DNA of 47,952 bases, taken from NCBI GenBank assembly GCA_023248535.1, contig JAHFEJ010000013.1, forward strand, positions 1 to 47,952, read 5' to 3'. Below, one piece after another: positions 9,929-18,428 of this stretch (positions are counted from its first letter, which is position 1; the number at the start of each line of letters is the position of its first letter). The notes beneath the pieces were generated by a model. It saw only the letters and a list, made by a program, of their open reading frames with translations. It had not been told where the DNA came from and did no database searches. Position numbers and translations under genes: made by a program. The stretch comes from Nitrospinales bacterium. GTDB taxonomy: Bacteria > Nitrospinota_A > UBA7883 > JACRGQ01.

Positions 9929-11086
9929 TTGCATTCGTTCGCCGAATACGAACAGCGGCTGGCCCCCTATGCCGCCCGCAGCGCCCAAAGCCGCGGGCGG
10001 GCCTGCCCCGAACCGGAACATCCCTACCGCTCGCCGTTCCAGCGCGACCGCGACCGCATTATCCACTCTTCCGCCTTCCGCCGCCTTGAAAGCAAAACGC
10101 AGGTATACACCCACCTCTACCAGGAGGGCGATCAGTTCCGCAAACGGCTCACCCACACGCTGGAAGTGGCGCAGATCGCCCGCTCGGTCTCGCGCGCGCT
10201 GGGGCTGAACGAAGACCTCACCGAGGCGATCGCGCTGGTGCACGACATCGGCCATGCCCCCTTCGGCCACAAGGGGCAGGACATCCTCAACGAGTTGATG
10301 AAGAACTCCGGCGGGTTCGAGCACAACACGCAGGCGCTGCGCATCGTTTGCAGCATCGAGAACCGTTACCCCGATTTCAAGGGGCTGAATCTCACCTACG
10401 AGCTGCGCGAGGCCATCGCAAAAAAGGGGCACGGCATGGCCGAGCCGGCGAAGGCCGAATTCGACGCGCACCCTCACTGCTCGCTCGAAGGACAGGTGGT
10501 CGACCTCTGCGACCCGATCACCTACACCACGCACGACCTCGACGACGGCATCGTGAACGGCGCCATCACGCCGGAGATGCTGCGCGAGTGCGAACTCTGG
10601 AACGAAGGGGTGGCCTGGACAAAAGCGAAATATCCCGCCATCCGCGAAAAACTGCTCCGCCACCAGGTGGTGCGCTACATCATCAACGAGCAGGCGACCG
10701 ACCTCATCAACCAAACGCAAAAGAACATCGAAGAGGCGGGGGTGAAAACCATCGATGAAGTCCGTGTTTATTCACAGAAGATCGCTGGGTTCAGCCCCGC
10801 CATGCGCGACAAGCACAAGGGGCTGAAACAGTTTTTGCAAAAGAACATGTACGACCACTACCGCGTGAAACGGATGGAATCGCACGCGCGGAAGATCATC
10901 ACCGAGCTGTTCAATATTTTCCTGGATCAGCCGGAGCTGTTTCCGCCCGGTGTGCGGGGCCATTTCGACGAAGAGAAAAAAAAAGGGAACGAAAAACGGA
11001 TCGTCTGCGATTACATCGCCGGCATGACCGATTCCTTCGCGCAGGACGAATACGAAAAGCTGTTCGGCCACTCCCCCAAGATCTGA
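9929..11086 (+). CDS. dgt: Deoxyguanosinetriphosphate triphosphohydrolase-like protein
   Basis: This HD-domain dNTPase hydrolyses dNTPs to the nucleoside and triphosphate. The start is the TTG at 9929, two bases after the ferredoxin stop, with GGAAGG upstream. The 385 aa fit the dgt type 2 family. Visible motifs: SAFRRLESKTQV at about 48-59, the metal ligands His76 (RLTHTLEV) and His105-Asp106 (HDIGHAPFGH), and the aspartate in THDLDD at about 208-213. It is co-transcribed with the upstream [2Fe-2S] protein. Confidence 0.95.
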   Translation: MHSFAEYEQRLAPYAARSAQSRGRACPEPEHPYRSPFQRDRDRIIHSSAFRRLESKTQVYTHLYQEGDQFRKRLTHTLEVAQIARSVSRALGLNEDLTEAIALVHDIGHAPFGHKGQDILNELMKNSGGFEHNTQALRIVCSIENRYPDFKGLNLTYELREAIAKKGHGMAEPAKAEFDAHPHCSLEGQVVDLCDPITYTTHDLDDGIVNGAITPEMLRECELWNEGVAWTKAKYPAIREKLLRHQVVRYIINEQATDLINQTQKNIEEAGVKTIDEVRVYSQKIAGFSPAMRDKHKGLKQFLQKNMYDHYRVKRMESHARKIITELFNIFLDQPELFPPGVRGHFDEEKKKGNEKRIVCDYIAGMTDSFAQDEYEKLFGHSPKI

Positions 11087-11142
11087 CCGTTGACTCCTTT
11101 GTCGTCCCCGCGCAGGCGGGCACGGAAATAACGCTCAGCATC

Positions 11143-11246
11143 TACCACAGAGTCTCAGAGGCACAGAGCTGGTAAAGTCTTTTTCTATGCATTATTTTCC
11201 CCTTACTTTTAATTGTCTTCTCTGCGTCTCCATGCCTCTGTGGTTA
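11143..11246. repeat. ACAGAG-type intergenic inverted repeat, copy 4
   Basis: Left arm TACCACAGAGTCTCAGAGGC, AT-rich centre, right arm CTGCGTCTCCATGCCTCTG followed by TGGTTA. It lies in the 604-base gap after dgt. Confidence 0.88.
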
Positions 11247-11339
11247 TGTCAGACATTCTGAAAAAAATCCGGGGGAGGGCAGCCCCGTACCGGCATTAGT
11301 CAGGCACGAACATTAAACAGGCTGCTTTGTTTAACGCTT

Positions 11340-11462
11340 TTAGCCGGTAAAGACCACCGCCGCGCTCTTTGGCCTTGCAGCCGCAAAGCAGGGTGATGGC
11401 GGCCATCCAAGCCTGCTGCCATTCCCGCCAGATACCTTTATTTTCTGATTACTTTCTTTCAC
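11340..11462 (-). CDS. Possible 40-residue small ORF (or structured RNA)
   Basis: On the minus strand a GTG at 11460-11462, preceded by AAGGGACAAGGG, opens a 40-codon frame containing SGGNGSRLGWPPSPCFAAAR and ending VVFTG. A second minus-strand frame is also open across the same bases. Both frames being open in a GC-rich patch within an otherwise AT-rich gap suggests a conserved element, perhaps a repeat or a structured RNA rather than a protein. I have only a vague memory of similar strings in other genomes and cannot verify it. The rest of the gap (11247-11339, 11463-11690) holds no gene I can support. Confidence 0.25.
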   Translation of the reverse strand: MKESNQKIKVSGGNGSRLGWPPSPCFAAARPKSAAVVFTG

Positions 11463-11690
11463 CCTTGTCCCTTTTTTGCACCCGCCCTTTCACATAATAC
11501 CTTAGTAAATTGCACGGAATATGCCGTCTTGCCAATCATCTGAAATGTTTATCTATCATTAAGAAAATCATCGAAAATAGCTCCAATAAACCGCATTAAA
11601 AACGTATCACTCATATAATTATGAGCCATCATTTTCACCGCATAGTCCCACACAAAAACAGCCAATCGGGTAACTGAGGTACCGTTTTCC

Positions 11691-11719
11691 TTGTATTACG
11701 CTCTCGGTGTCTGTACCCT
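11691..11719 (+). promoter_or_regulatory. Promoter of the RlmI-like gene, leaderless arrangement
   Basis: TTGTAT (11691-11696), a 17-base spacer and TACCCT (11714-11719). The ATG at 11727 follows after seven bases with no Shine-Dalgarno sequence. Confidence 0.5.
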
Positions 11720-11726
11720 CTTGTAC

Positions 11727-12866
11727 ATGGAATTTTCACCGCGCCGCTATCAGGCATCGAAGCTTATCGCCGGGGTCGTCCGAAAAGGGCACCCCTGGAT
11801 ACACCGGAAAGCGCTCTCATCCGCCATCGACGCCATCCCCCCCGGCAGCCTTGTCCGCATCGTCGACGGGCAAAATCAGTTCTGCGCCAACGCCATTTAC
11901 GAGCCGCACGGCAGCATCGCGCTCCGCATCCTCCCCGGCGGCGACCCGCTCACGCCCGATACCTTCTTCGAACCGCTACAGAAGCTGTGCAAAACAAAAA
12001 AAGAGTTTGGCGAAGGCTTTCGCCTCGTCAACGGCGAGGGGGATTTTTTCCCCGGCCTCACCTGCGACATATACGGAAAAGTTGCGGTGTGGCAACCCTA
12101 TCTATCATTTTGGGATCCGCTGTTGCCTCTGTTCTCGGTAGAGGTGACAAGGCAGCTTGGCACGGCAACGCATCTGTTAAAACCCCCCACCCAGCGCGGC
12201 GGCCCCACAACGCTGCTGGCCGGCGAACCGGTGGAAGAGCCAATCAAATTTTCCGAAAACGGACTTACGTTCCTTTCATTCCCTTTCACCGGACAGAAAA
12301 CAGGCTTTTACCTCGACTTGCGGGGGGTGCGCACCCACCTGCCGAAGATGGCGCTGGGCCGCCGCACGCTCAACTGTTTTTCAAACAACGGCGCGTTCAC
12401 CCTGATAGCGCGGCGGCACGGCGCGACGGAGCTGCTCTCCGTCGACAGCGATCCGCAGGCCCGCGCGCAGGCGGCGCGGCTGATGGAAGCCAACGGTTTC
12501 ACGCTCCCCGATGAAGAGTGGATCACCGGCGATGTGTTCGATGTTCTGGAAAAACTGGCGGGGGAGGGGCGGCAATTCGATCTCGTCATCATCGACCCGC
12601 CGAACATGTGCACCAACAAGTCATCGCTGGTACCGGCGCTGAAAGGGTGGGAAAAGCTGCTGCGGCTGGGCGCGGCCCTGCTGTCGGAAACGGGAGTGCT
12701 GCTCGCCATCAACTGCTCGTCGTTCATGCCGAAGAGCCTCTGCGAAGAGGCGATGAAAGAGCTGAAACTGATCGCGCGCAAAAACGGCGGCATGCCGCTC
12801 GATCACACCATCCGCCCCGCGTTCCCCGAAGGCAACTACCTCAAGTGGTGGGTGTACACCCGATAG
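11727..12866 (+). CDS. Class I SAM-dependent rRNA cytosine methyltransferase, RlmI/YccW family
   Basis: The likely role is 5-methylcytosine formation in 23S rRNA. The ATG at 11727 is chosen because MEFSPRRYQASKLIAGVVRKGHPW begins the PUA-type domain; an upstream in-frame ATT/ATG region would sit inside the promoter. The 379 aa protein has a PUA domain (about 1-75), a central segment with NGEGDFFPGLTCDIYG, and a Rossmann methyltransferase with TGFYLDLRGVR, LNCFSNNGAFTL and IIDPPNM. These are RlmI-family motifs, but the exact target base is not proven. It is transcribed alone and lies between repeat copies 4 and 5. Confidence 0.85.
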   Translation: MEFSPRRYQASKLIAGVVRKGHPWIHRKALSSAIDAIPPGSLVRIVDGQNQFCANAIYEPHGSIALRILPGGDPLTPDTFFEPLQKLCKTKKEFGEGFRLVNGEGDFFPGLTCDIYGKVAVWQPYLSFWDPLLPLFSVEVTRQLGTATHLLKPPTQRGGPTTLLAGEPVEEPIKFSENGLTFLSFPFTGQKTGFYLDLRGVRTHLPKMALGRRTLNCFSNNGAFTLIARRHGATELLSVDSDPQARAQAARLMEANGFTLPDEEWITGDVFDVLEKLAGEGRQFDLVIIDPPNMCTNKSSLVPALKGWEKLLRLGAALLSETGVLLAINCSSFMPKSLCEEAMKELKLIARKNGGMPLDHTIRPAFPEGNYLKWWVYTR

Positions 12867-12902
12867 CCGCGCTGCTGTTGTTTAAGAAAGAGAAGAGGAA
12901 AT

Positions 12903-12971
12903 AACCACTGAGACCCAGAGGCACAGAATAGAAAAGTCTTTTTCTCTGTGGCTCCGTGTCTCGTGTGGTTA
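12903..12971. repeat. ACAGAG-type intergenic inverted repeat, copy 5
   Basis: This is the shortest copy: AACCACTGAGACCCAGAGGC, a short centre, then CTCTGTGGCTCCGTGTCTCG and TGTGGTT. It sits between the convergent RlmI-like gene and the rhodanese terminator. Confidence 0.85.
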
Positions 12972-13038
12972 TATTCAACTTCCTGTGAATCATGCCACCC
13001 GCCTCCGCTTGCGAAGGGGAGGAAGGGAAAAGGAGCGC

Positions 13039-13072
13039 AAAAAAATGCCGCGCCGTCGTTACACGGCGCGGC
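13039..13072 (-). terminator. Rho-independent terminator of the rhodanese gene
   Basis: On the minus strand a 10-bp stem GCCGCGCCGT/ACGGCGCGGC (13047-13056 with 13063-13072) is followed by seven T residues (A run at 13039-13045). It lies 30 bases after the rhodanese stop. Confidence 0.9.
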
Positions 13073-13102
13073 GGGGACCTCCGGGTAGGGGGGAGGGGAG
13101 GG

Positions 13103-13528
13103 TCAGCGATCTATCGGCGCGCCCGGCACCTGGTTCATGCCGGCCATGCCGGGGGCGATGTTGTACACATGCTCGAAACCGTTGTTCACCAGCGCGGACG
13201 AGGCGCGGCGGCTCCGCACGCCGGAGCGGCAGACCACCAGCACCTTCTTTTTCTTATACGCGGCGATCTCGCTGAAGCGGCTGCTCAATTCATCCACCGG
13301 GATCAGCTTGGCCCCTTTCAGGTGGCCCAGTTCGCCGGTGAATTCCCCTTGCGTCCGGACATCGAGGACGAGGATGTCTTTTTCGTTCTTCATCATCTCC
13401 ACGGTATCGGTACCGGAAAGATCGGTAACACCAGCCACGTCGGCCGCGAACACGTTGAAACCGCTACGGACAAAATCCAAACCAAACATGGCTAATAAAA
13501 CTCCCGCTATAAGGATGGTTTTTTTCAT
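13103..13528 (-). CDS. Exported rhodanese-like protein
   Basis: This 141 aa single-domain rhodanese carries an N-terminal signal peptide (MKKTILIAGVLLAMFGLDF... with a probable cleavage site after AFA or AAD near residue 29), so it likely acts in the periplasm. The start at 13528 is preferred over an ATG three codons upstream because AGAGGTG is well spaced for it. The active-site loop is Cys100-RSGVRS, with LVLDVRTQGEF and HLKGAKLIPVDEL as family landmarks. Rhodaneses move sulfane sulfur; the substrate and acceptor are unknown. It is monocistronic, with its own terminator. Confidence 0.92.
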   Translation of the reverse strand: MKKTILIAGVLLAMFGLDFVRSGFNVFAADVAGVTDLSGTDTVEMMKNEKDILVLDVRTQGEFTGELGHLKGAKLIPVDELSSRFSEIAAYKKKKVLVVCRSGVRSRRASSALVNNGFEHVYNIAPGMAGMNQVPGAPIDR

Positions 13529-13769
13529 TTCTGGCACCTCTCTACAATCTGCTGTTGCTGGTGATATAGAACCGAACCATCAAAAATGGATTCGGACAAA
13601 CCCTTACCGCTCCTTTTTAGGATACCCCAAAAAATGGCGGAAAATAATGGCCGCCGTCAAAAATTAAGGGAAATTTTTACCCCAAAAGGCATCTAAACGA
13701 CCTCGCAAACGGCATAAATATACCAAAAACGCAAAGAAAAACATATACATACATAGACCCATCGAAACA

Positions 13770-13785
13770 TGGCACGGTGCTTGCT
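13770..13785 (+). promoter_or_regulatory. Sigma-54 (RpoN) promoter
   Basis: TGGCACGGTGCTTGCT matches the -24/-12 consensus: GG at 13771-13772 and GC at 13783-13784, exactly 12 bases apart. The expected start of transcription is near 13796, just before the GGAG ribosome-binding site of the zinc-ribbon gene. Confidence 0.85.
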
Positions 13786-13823
13786 TTATCTTCCATCAAG
13801 GAATAAGGAGCGAGGAGAGATAT

Positions 13824-14015
13824 ATGAAGACATTGCTGGAAGTTGAAGTTAAGGACGTGTCGAAGCGGAAGATCGCGGTCCGGGTTTGCAACCATTGCGG
13901 CGGGCACCTGCGGTTTTACCAAGGCTCCTTTACGTGCCTGATGTGCGGGCGTGATGTCGATCACTCGTGCAAGGATTGTTTAGCCTCCCATGACCTGCTT
14001 GTGGAAACGACATAA
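13824..14015 (+). CDS. Zinc-ribbon-like microprotein under sigma-54 control
   Basis: I do not recognise this 63 aa protein as a named family. It has three CxxC pairs: Cys22/25 (CNHC), Cys38/41 (CLMC) and Cys49/52 (CKDC), which could hold one or two zinc ions, as in small adaptor or RNA-binding zinc ribbons. Residues 1-20 are Lys- and Val-rich. AAGGAGCGAGGAG precedes the ATG. It stands alone between a perfect sigma-54 promoter and a terminator, so it is a real and conditionally expressed gene. Iron-sulfur binding is the other possibility. Confidence 0.85.
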   Translation: MKTLLEVEVKDVSKRKIAVRVCNHCGGHLRFYQGSFTCLMCGRDVDHSCKDCLASHDLLVETT

Positions 14016-14052
14016 GCAAGGTCTTTTACCCCACTTTTATCCTACGTTGAAC

Positions 14053-14094
14053 GGGCACCTAGAAGTTACCCCCTTTTAGGTGTCCAATTTTTTT
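14053..14094 (+). terminator. Rho-independent terminator after the zinc-ribbon gene
   Basis: Stem GGGCACCTA (14053-14061) pairs with TAGGTGTCC (14077-14085) with one G-T wobble; AA and seven T residues follow. Confidence 0.85.
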
Positions 14095-14121
14095 CGTACC
14101 CAAATATTCCCCCATAAATTT

Positions 14122-14224
14122 AACCACTGAGACTCAGAGACACAGAGCTGAAAAGTATTTTTTCGTCGCTTATTCTGCTTTTACACTAAACATTCTTCTC
14201 CGTGTCTCCGTGCCTCTGTGGTTA
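14122..14224. repeat. ACAGAG-type intergenic inverted repeat, copy 6
   Basis: Left arm AACCACTGAGACTCAGAGAC, AT-rich centre, right arm CTCCGTGTCTCCGTGCCTC and TGTGGTTA. It lies between the zinc-ribbon terminator and the PHP gene. Confidence 0.88.
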
Positions 14225-14305
14225 TTCGCGCATGGCAATCCCCGCCCTCGGCGAACAGACAACTTGCGCTTTACAGCCGCCCCCCGCATACCGTACCCTA
14301 GTGCG

Positions 14306-14947
14306 ATGATAGATTTGCATATGCACACGGTTTTCAGCGACGGCGAACTTATCCCCGCCGAGATGGCCCGCCGCGCCGAAGCAATAGGGCACAAGGTCAT
14401 CGCCATCACCGACCATGTCGATCAATCCAACGTGGAGCATGTGGCGGCGGGCATCGTCCGCTTCTGCGCCGAAGACCGCCACGTCATAAAGGTGTTGCCG
14501 GGGGTGGAGATCACGCATGTGACCCCCGGAAAAATCGCCGATGTGGCAAAGCGCGCCCGCGCCGCTGGGATCAAGGTCATCGTGGTGCACGGCGAGACCA
14601 TCGTCGAGCCGGTGGAGCCGGGAACCAACGAGGCCGCCATCGACGCGGGCATCACCATTCTGGCGCATCCCGGACTCATCACCGCCGCCGCCGCCAAAAA
14701 GGCGGCCGCCGCCGGGGTTTTCCTCGAGATCAGCGGCAGGGGAGGGCACAGCTTTTCCAACGGCCATGTGGCCCGCACCGCGCTGGAGGCGGGGGCCAAA
14801 ATGGTATTCGACACCGACAGTCATTCGCCGCGCGACCTGATGGATCGCGCCATGGCGATGAAAGTAATGTTATCCGCCGGGCTTACCAACGCCCAGGCGG
14901 AGGAGATATTCATCAATTCACAACGCCTGGTGGAGGGTTTGAAATAA
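14306..14947 (+). CDS. PHP-domain phosphoesterase
   Basis: This 213 aa PHP-family metal-dependent phosphoesterase resembles the histidinol-phosphatase-like and YcdX-like group. Metal ligands are visible: His5 and His7 (DLHMHTVFSD), the DH of AITDHVDQ, the His in VVHGE, the His in ILAHPG, and the DTDSH near residue 172. The ATG at 14306 starts directly with MIDLHMHT, as is normal. An upstream frame extension would run into repeat copy 6. TACCCT at 14294-14299 could be a leaderless -10. It overlaps the next gene by one base. The substrate is not predictable. Confidence 0.9.
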   Translation: MIDLHMHTVFSDGELIPAEMARRAEAIGHKVIAITDHVDQSNVEHVAAGIVRFCAEDRHVIKVLPGVEITHVTPGKIADVAKRARAAGIKVIVVHGETIVEPVEPGTNEAAIDAGITILAHPGLITAAAAKKAAAAGVFLEISGRGGHSFSNGHVARTALEAGAKMVFDTDSHSPRDLMDRAMAMKVMLSAGLTNAQAEEIFINSQRLVEGLK

Positions 14948-15615
14948 TGGCTACGTACAAACGGATCACAAAAAAACTGGATATCAAAACGCCGGATGAA
15001 TTCCTGACGTTTTGGGATCACGCCTTTCATTATATTTCCGACAACCGCGAAAAGCTGGCGTTGCCGGTGATCGGCCTGCTGGTGGCGGTGATGCTCGGCT
15101 TCGGCTTCTGGTATTACCAATCACAGAAACTGGCGAGGGCAAACGCGGAGCTGTACCATGTGCTGGCCGAACTCCCACGGCAGGGAAGCGGCGTCACCAC
15201 CCCCGGACAGGAGATCGTCGACAAGCTGAAGGCGTACGACGCGCAATTCGGAGCCACCGGATCGGGCCGGATAGGCCGCCTCTACCGCGCCAACATCCTT
15301 TACCAAAAAGGGAACTTCGACGATGCGCTCCCGCTTTATCAGGGGATCGGCGGAACCGACGCGATAGGACAGCTTGCCGCGATCAACCTCTCGGCAACGC
15401 TGACGCAACAGGGCAAATTCGCCGATGCCGCCGCCGCGCTGGAGAAGATCCGCGCCACCACCATTTTTGCGGAAGAGGCCGATTACCAGATCGCGCGCAA
15501 TCAGGAAGCCGCCGCGAACAAGGCGGCCGCCAAAACGGAATACGCGAAGTTTTTGGATAAACACCCCGGCGCTTTCCGCACCGCCGAAGTGCGCGAGCGC
15601 CTCGCCAGCCTGTAA
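14947..15615 (+). CDS. Membrane-anchored TPR protein, YfgM-like
   Basis: The 222 aa protein has a short cytoplasmic N-terminus, one transmembrane helix at about residues 38-57 (LALPVIGLLVAVMLGFGFWY), and periplasmic TPR-like helices (ANILYQKGNFDDALPLY, ATLTQQGKFADAAAAL, EYAKFLDKHPGAF). This is the layout of YfgM, an ancillary SecYEG/PpiD-associated factor, but the similarity is general. It begins in a TAATG overlap with the PHP gene, so they form a two-gene operon. Confidence 0.82.
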   Translation: MATYKRITKKLDIKTPDEFLTFWDHAFHYISDNREKLALPVIGLLVAVMLGFGFWYYQSQKLARANAELYHVLAELPRQGSGVTTPGQEIVDKLKAYDAQFGATGSGRIGRLYRANILYQKGNFDDALPLYQGIGGTDAIGQLAAINLSATLTQQGKFADAAAALEKIRATTIFAEEADYQIARNQEAAANKAAAKTEYAKFLDKHPGAFRTAEVRERLASL

Positions 15616-15733
15616 TCCCGCAAACCCGCTGTCATCCCGGCCTTGAGCTAGGAGCGGCGGAATAAATATGCGGCGGCGAAGCCTGCGAAGCCAGCCGCGT
15701 ACCATCCGCCGCGGAAGTGCCCTTCAAGGGTGC

Positions 15734-15914
15734 GGGATCCAGACACATTATCAAAGCTCTCTCCGCGCCCTGGTGGGTACCCAATTCATTGGGTACATCG
15801 GCCCGTAAGGGCCGTCCTCCCTCCCGGGTGGGTACATGCTCTCAGCATGTACATCGGCCTGGTAGGCCGACATCTTTTGGCGCTGCGCGCCAATGTACCC
15901 ATTAAAATGGGTAC
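15734..15914. repeat. Composite hairpin-train repeat (block B)
   Basis: After GGGATCCAGACACATTATCA (shared with block A) come six hairpins: GTACCCAAT-tc-ATTGGGTAC (15777-15796), CGGCCC-gtaa-GGGCCG (15799-15814), GTACATGCT-ctc-AGCATGTAC (15832-15852), TCGGCCT-ggt-AGGCCGA (15854-15870), TTGGCGC-tgc-GCGCCAA (15877-15893) and GTACCCAT-TAAA-ATGGGTAC (15895-15914). Upstream, 15616-15733 contains further short palindromes and no gene. Confidence 0.8.
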
Positions 15915-15925
15915 CTACCCGGAAA

Positions 15926-17398
15926 TCAAAGCCCGCTACGGGCGATGGCGACCGCTTTTTCCAGAGCTTTCCCTTTATTCAGGCACTCCTGATATTCCGA
16001 TGCCGGGTCGGAATCGGCCACGATGCCCGCGCCGGTTCCCAGGTAGGCTTTCTTCCCCTTCACCGCCAGCGTCCGTATCGCTATCGCGGTATCCATCGTG
16101 CCATCGAAGGCGATGTACCCCACCGCGCCGCCATACAGCCCGCGCCGGTGCGGCTCCAACTCTTCAATAATCTCCATCGCGCGTATCTTCGGCGCGCCGC
16201 TCAGCGTTCCCGCCGGGAAGGTCGCCCGTATCACGTCGAATGCGTCCGCCCCCTGCCGCAGTTCCCCTTCCACATTGCTCACAATGTGCATCACATGCGA
16301 ATACCGCTCGATCTCTTTGAGGCCGGTCACCCGCACGGTTCCCCCCTTGCTTATCCGCCCCACGTCGTTACGGCCCAGGTCCACCAGCATGATGTGCTCG
16401 GCCAGCTCCTTCTTATCCGCCAGCAGTTCGGCTTCCAGCGCCTTGTCCTCTTTGTCTGTTGCCCCCCGCTTGCGGGTGCCGGCGATGGGCCTCACGGTGA
16501 CCACTCCGTTTTGCAGGCGGCTCAGGATTTCGGGGGACGCCCCGACCACTTCCCAATCGTCCAGTTTGAGGTAGTACATATACGGCGAGGGATTGACCAC
16601 CCGCAACGCGCGGTAGACATCGAACGCGCTCACATCAAGATCGATGGTAAACCGCTGCGCCAGCACCACCTGGAAGATATCGCCTTCCTTGATGTAGTGT
16701 TTGCAGCGTTGCACCGCCTTTGCGTAGGCCGCTTCGGTGGTATTTGACTTGAATGTTTTCGCTCCCGCCCGCTTTTTCACCGCCGGGGGTTTCATCGGCC
16801 CTTCCAGTTTCCGCAGCAGCGCCTTTATTTTCGCCACCGCCTTGGCATAGGCTTTATCGGCGTTCCCCTCCACATGGGCGTTGACGATGATCTTTATCGT
16901 CTGCTTTACGTTATCGAACACCACCAGCGCATCGGTGACCATAAAAACGGTATCGGGGAAATCGGTATCCTTGTGCGCCTTCGTGGGGAGCTTTTCAAAA
17001 AACCGCACGCAATCGTAGCCGATGGTGCCGACCACGCCGCCGTTGAACGGGGGCAGCCCCTCCACCGTGACGGCCTTGAACCCGGCCATCACCTTCCTGA
17101 TCTCGTCCAGCGGATCGCCCGCCACGGCGAATTTCTGCTTCTTAGTTTTGGTGATGCGCAGCCCCTCTTTGCCGGAGGTCTTTATCACCAGCTCCGGATC
17201 GGCCCCCATGAAAGTGTAACGCGCCCACTTTTCGCCGCCCGAAACGCTCTCCAGCAGATAGGCGTATTTCGCCCCCTTGGATATTTTGCTGAACGCGCCG
17301 ACCGGCGTCTGGAAATCGCCAAACACGTCGCAATGAACGGGGACGATGTTCCCCTGCTTTGCCAGTTGAACGAACGCCGCCTTATCGGGTTTTATCAT
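15926..17398 (-). CDS. trpE: Anthranilate synthase component I
   Basis: TrpE makes anthranilate from chorismate with a glutamine amidotransferase partner, the first step of tryptophan synthesis. The 490 aa protein has the regulatory motif LLESVSGGEKWARYTFMG (tryptophan binding) at about 48-65 and the chorismate-binding domain with VVGASPEILSRL, RPIAGTRKRG, DLGRNDVGR, FPAGTLSGAPK and GTGAGIVADSDP. No trpG or other trp gene is adjacent, so this is a solitary copy. No leader-peptide attenuator was seen. PabB is the main alternative, but the LLES motif favours TrpE. Confidence 0.93.
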   Translation of the reverse strand: MIKPDKAAFVQLAKQGNIVPVHCDVFGDFQTPVGAFSKISKGAKYAYLLESVSGGEKWARYTFMGADPELVIKTSGKEGLRITKTKKQKFAVAGDPLDEIRKVMAGFKAVTVEGLPPFNGGVVGTIGYDCVRFFEKLPTKAHKDTDFPDTVFMVTDALVVFDNVKQTIKIIVNAHVEGNADKAYAKAVAKIKALLRKLEGPMKPPAVKKRAGAKTFKSNTTEAAYAKAVQRCKHYIKEGDIFQVVLAQRFTIDLDVSAFDVYRALRVVNPSPYMYYLKLDDWEVVGASPEILSRLQNGVVTVRPIAGTRKRGATDKEDKALEAELLADKKELAEHIMLVDLGRNDVGRISKGGTVRVTGLKEIERYSHVMHIVSNVEGELRQGADAFDVIRATFPAGTLSGAPKIRAMEIIEELEPHRRGLYGGAVGYIAFDGTMDTAIAIRTLAVKGKKAYLGTGAGIVADSDPASEYQECLNKGKALEKAVAIARSGL

Positions 17399-17444
17399 GA
17401 TGTTTGTATCGCTTTCATATGTGATTATTCTATAGCGAAAAAGG

Positions 17445-18428
17445 CTACAAATCGCACAACCAGCCGCATAGGGAAGATACTTGATCCGGATCGGTCAAGT
17501 TGGCGGCGTTGCTAATAATTCCATCTTCCAATTGATGCCAAATTTCTTCAGCCATATCTTTCTCTATTGCCGCGCCCACAAAAAAAGCGTGGGGTGAAAG
17601 TCTTTTCCTGGAAAACGCCTTGTTTATTCTGGTAAGGGATGTTCTTGCGGTTTTCCAATGTTCATCGGCCCCTGCCGGATCAATTCCGCCCTTTAGCTCC
17701 CCCAGCGCTATATAAAGGGAAGGGTTGTTAAAGGCGGTGGATAGTTCTGCCGGGTCACAGTTTAAAAGACATAAATCGACATTCTTATTAACAAAAGGAA
17801 CCTTACGGTTGTATACCATAGTGCGGCTTTTGCCCTTCCGGCGCCAGCTTAACGCAGAAATATAAAGCTCGATATCGGCATCTTCATCCTTTCCCGTTAT
17901 CCATTCTTTACTATCGCCGTGTAACCACTGATAAGGAGTTTTTGCTAAACTCAGATTGGCTAAGGTGGCGCGGGTCAACTTGCGTTCCGCCAAAACCCCT
18001 CCAACATTTCTCATTGAGCCTCCCAGAGTGTCTCCTCTGGTTAAGAGAAACCTGAAAACCAATTCCTCCACAAATACCGGCCCGGCCGGTTCAAGATATT
18101 TTGATATCAAGCCTTGAATTGCCTCAATTTTGTCTTGAGGCAATAAATATTTCATGGCTTTATCGGAAACTCCGGCCGCTGTCAGCAAGGCAGGCTGAAT
18201 ACTATCGATATTAAGCAAATCAGCGGGAGATTTCGCCTGGGATGCGGCGGCTTTTAGTGACCTGGCTTGTTCAATAAAAGGTGTGGCGCGCCGGTTCTTT
18301 TCAAGGGCCAGCGCTACAAAACCGGCCCTGGTTTCCTCATAGGTCGTTACCAAGCTGGAGCTGGCGGATAGATGCTTACGGTACGGCGCCTTCTTAGCCA
18401 CTATATTTTGCTCCAAACATAGACGCAC
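17445..18428 (-). CDS. Type II restriction endonuclease, AvaI/BsoBI family
   Basis: The 327 aa length fits AvaI and BsoBI (about 315-323 aa). The sequence shows [20 protein letters not shown], which holds Glu244 and Lys246, with Asp218 in NVDLCLL; this is the D...ExK catalytic triad of the family, spaced as in Bso[11 protein letters not shown] near the N-terminus and FFVGAAIE near the C-terminus also match what I recall of the family. AvaI and BsoBI recognise CYCGRG; the same site is likely here but not proven. The start overlaps the methyltransferase by 28 bases. Lower GC than the neighbours suggests acquisition by transfer. Confidence 0.88.
   Translation of the reverse strand: MRLCLEQNIVAKKAPYRKHLSASSSLVTTYEETRAGFVALALEKNRRATPFIEQARSLKAAASQAKSPADLLNIDSIQPALLTAAGVSDKAMKYLLPQDKIEAIQGLISKYLEPAGPVFVEELVFRFLLTRGDTLGGSMRNVGGVLAERKLTRATLANLSLAKTPYQWLHGDSKEWITGKDEDADIELYISALSWRRKGKSRTMVYNRKVPFVNKNVDLCLLNCDPAELSTAFNNPSLYIALGELKGGIDPAGADEHWKTARTSLTRINKAFSRKRLSPHAFFVGAAIEKDMAEEIWHQLEDGIISNAANLTDPDQVSSLCGWLCDL

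Noticed and set aside
11087-11690. tRNA, tmRNA, 6S or SRP RNA in the long gap after dgt
   Set aside because: No T-loop GGTTCGA, CCA end, tmRNA start or SRP tetraloop signature was found on either strand.
15734-15914. CRISPR-like array
   Set aside because: The repeated elements are different palindromes of varying sequence with 2 to 17 base gaps, not identical repeats with spacers; no cas genes.
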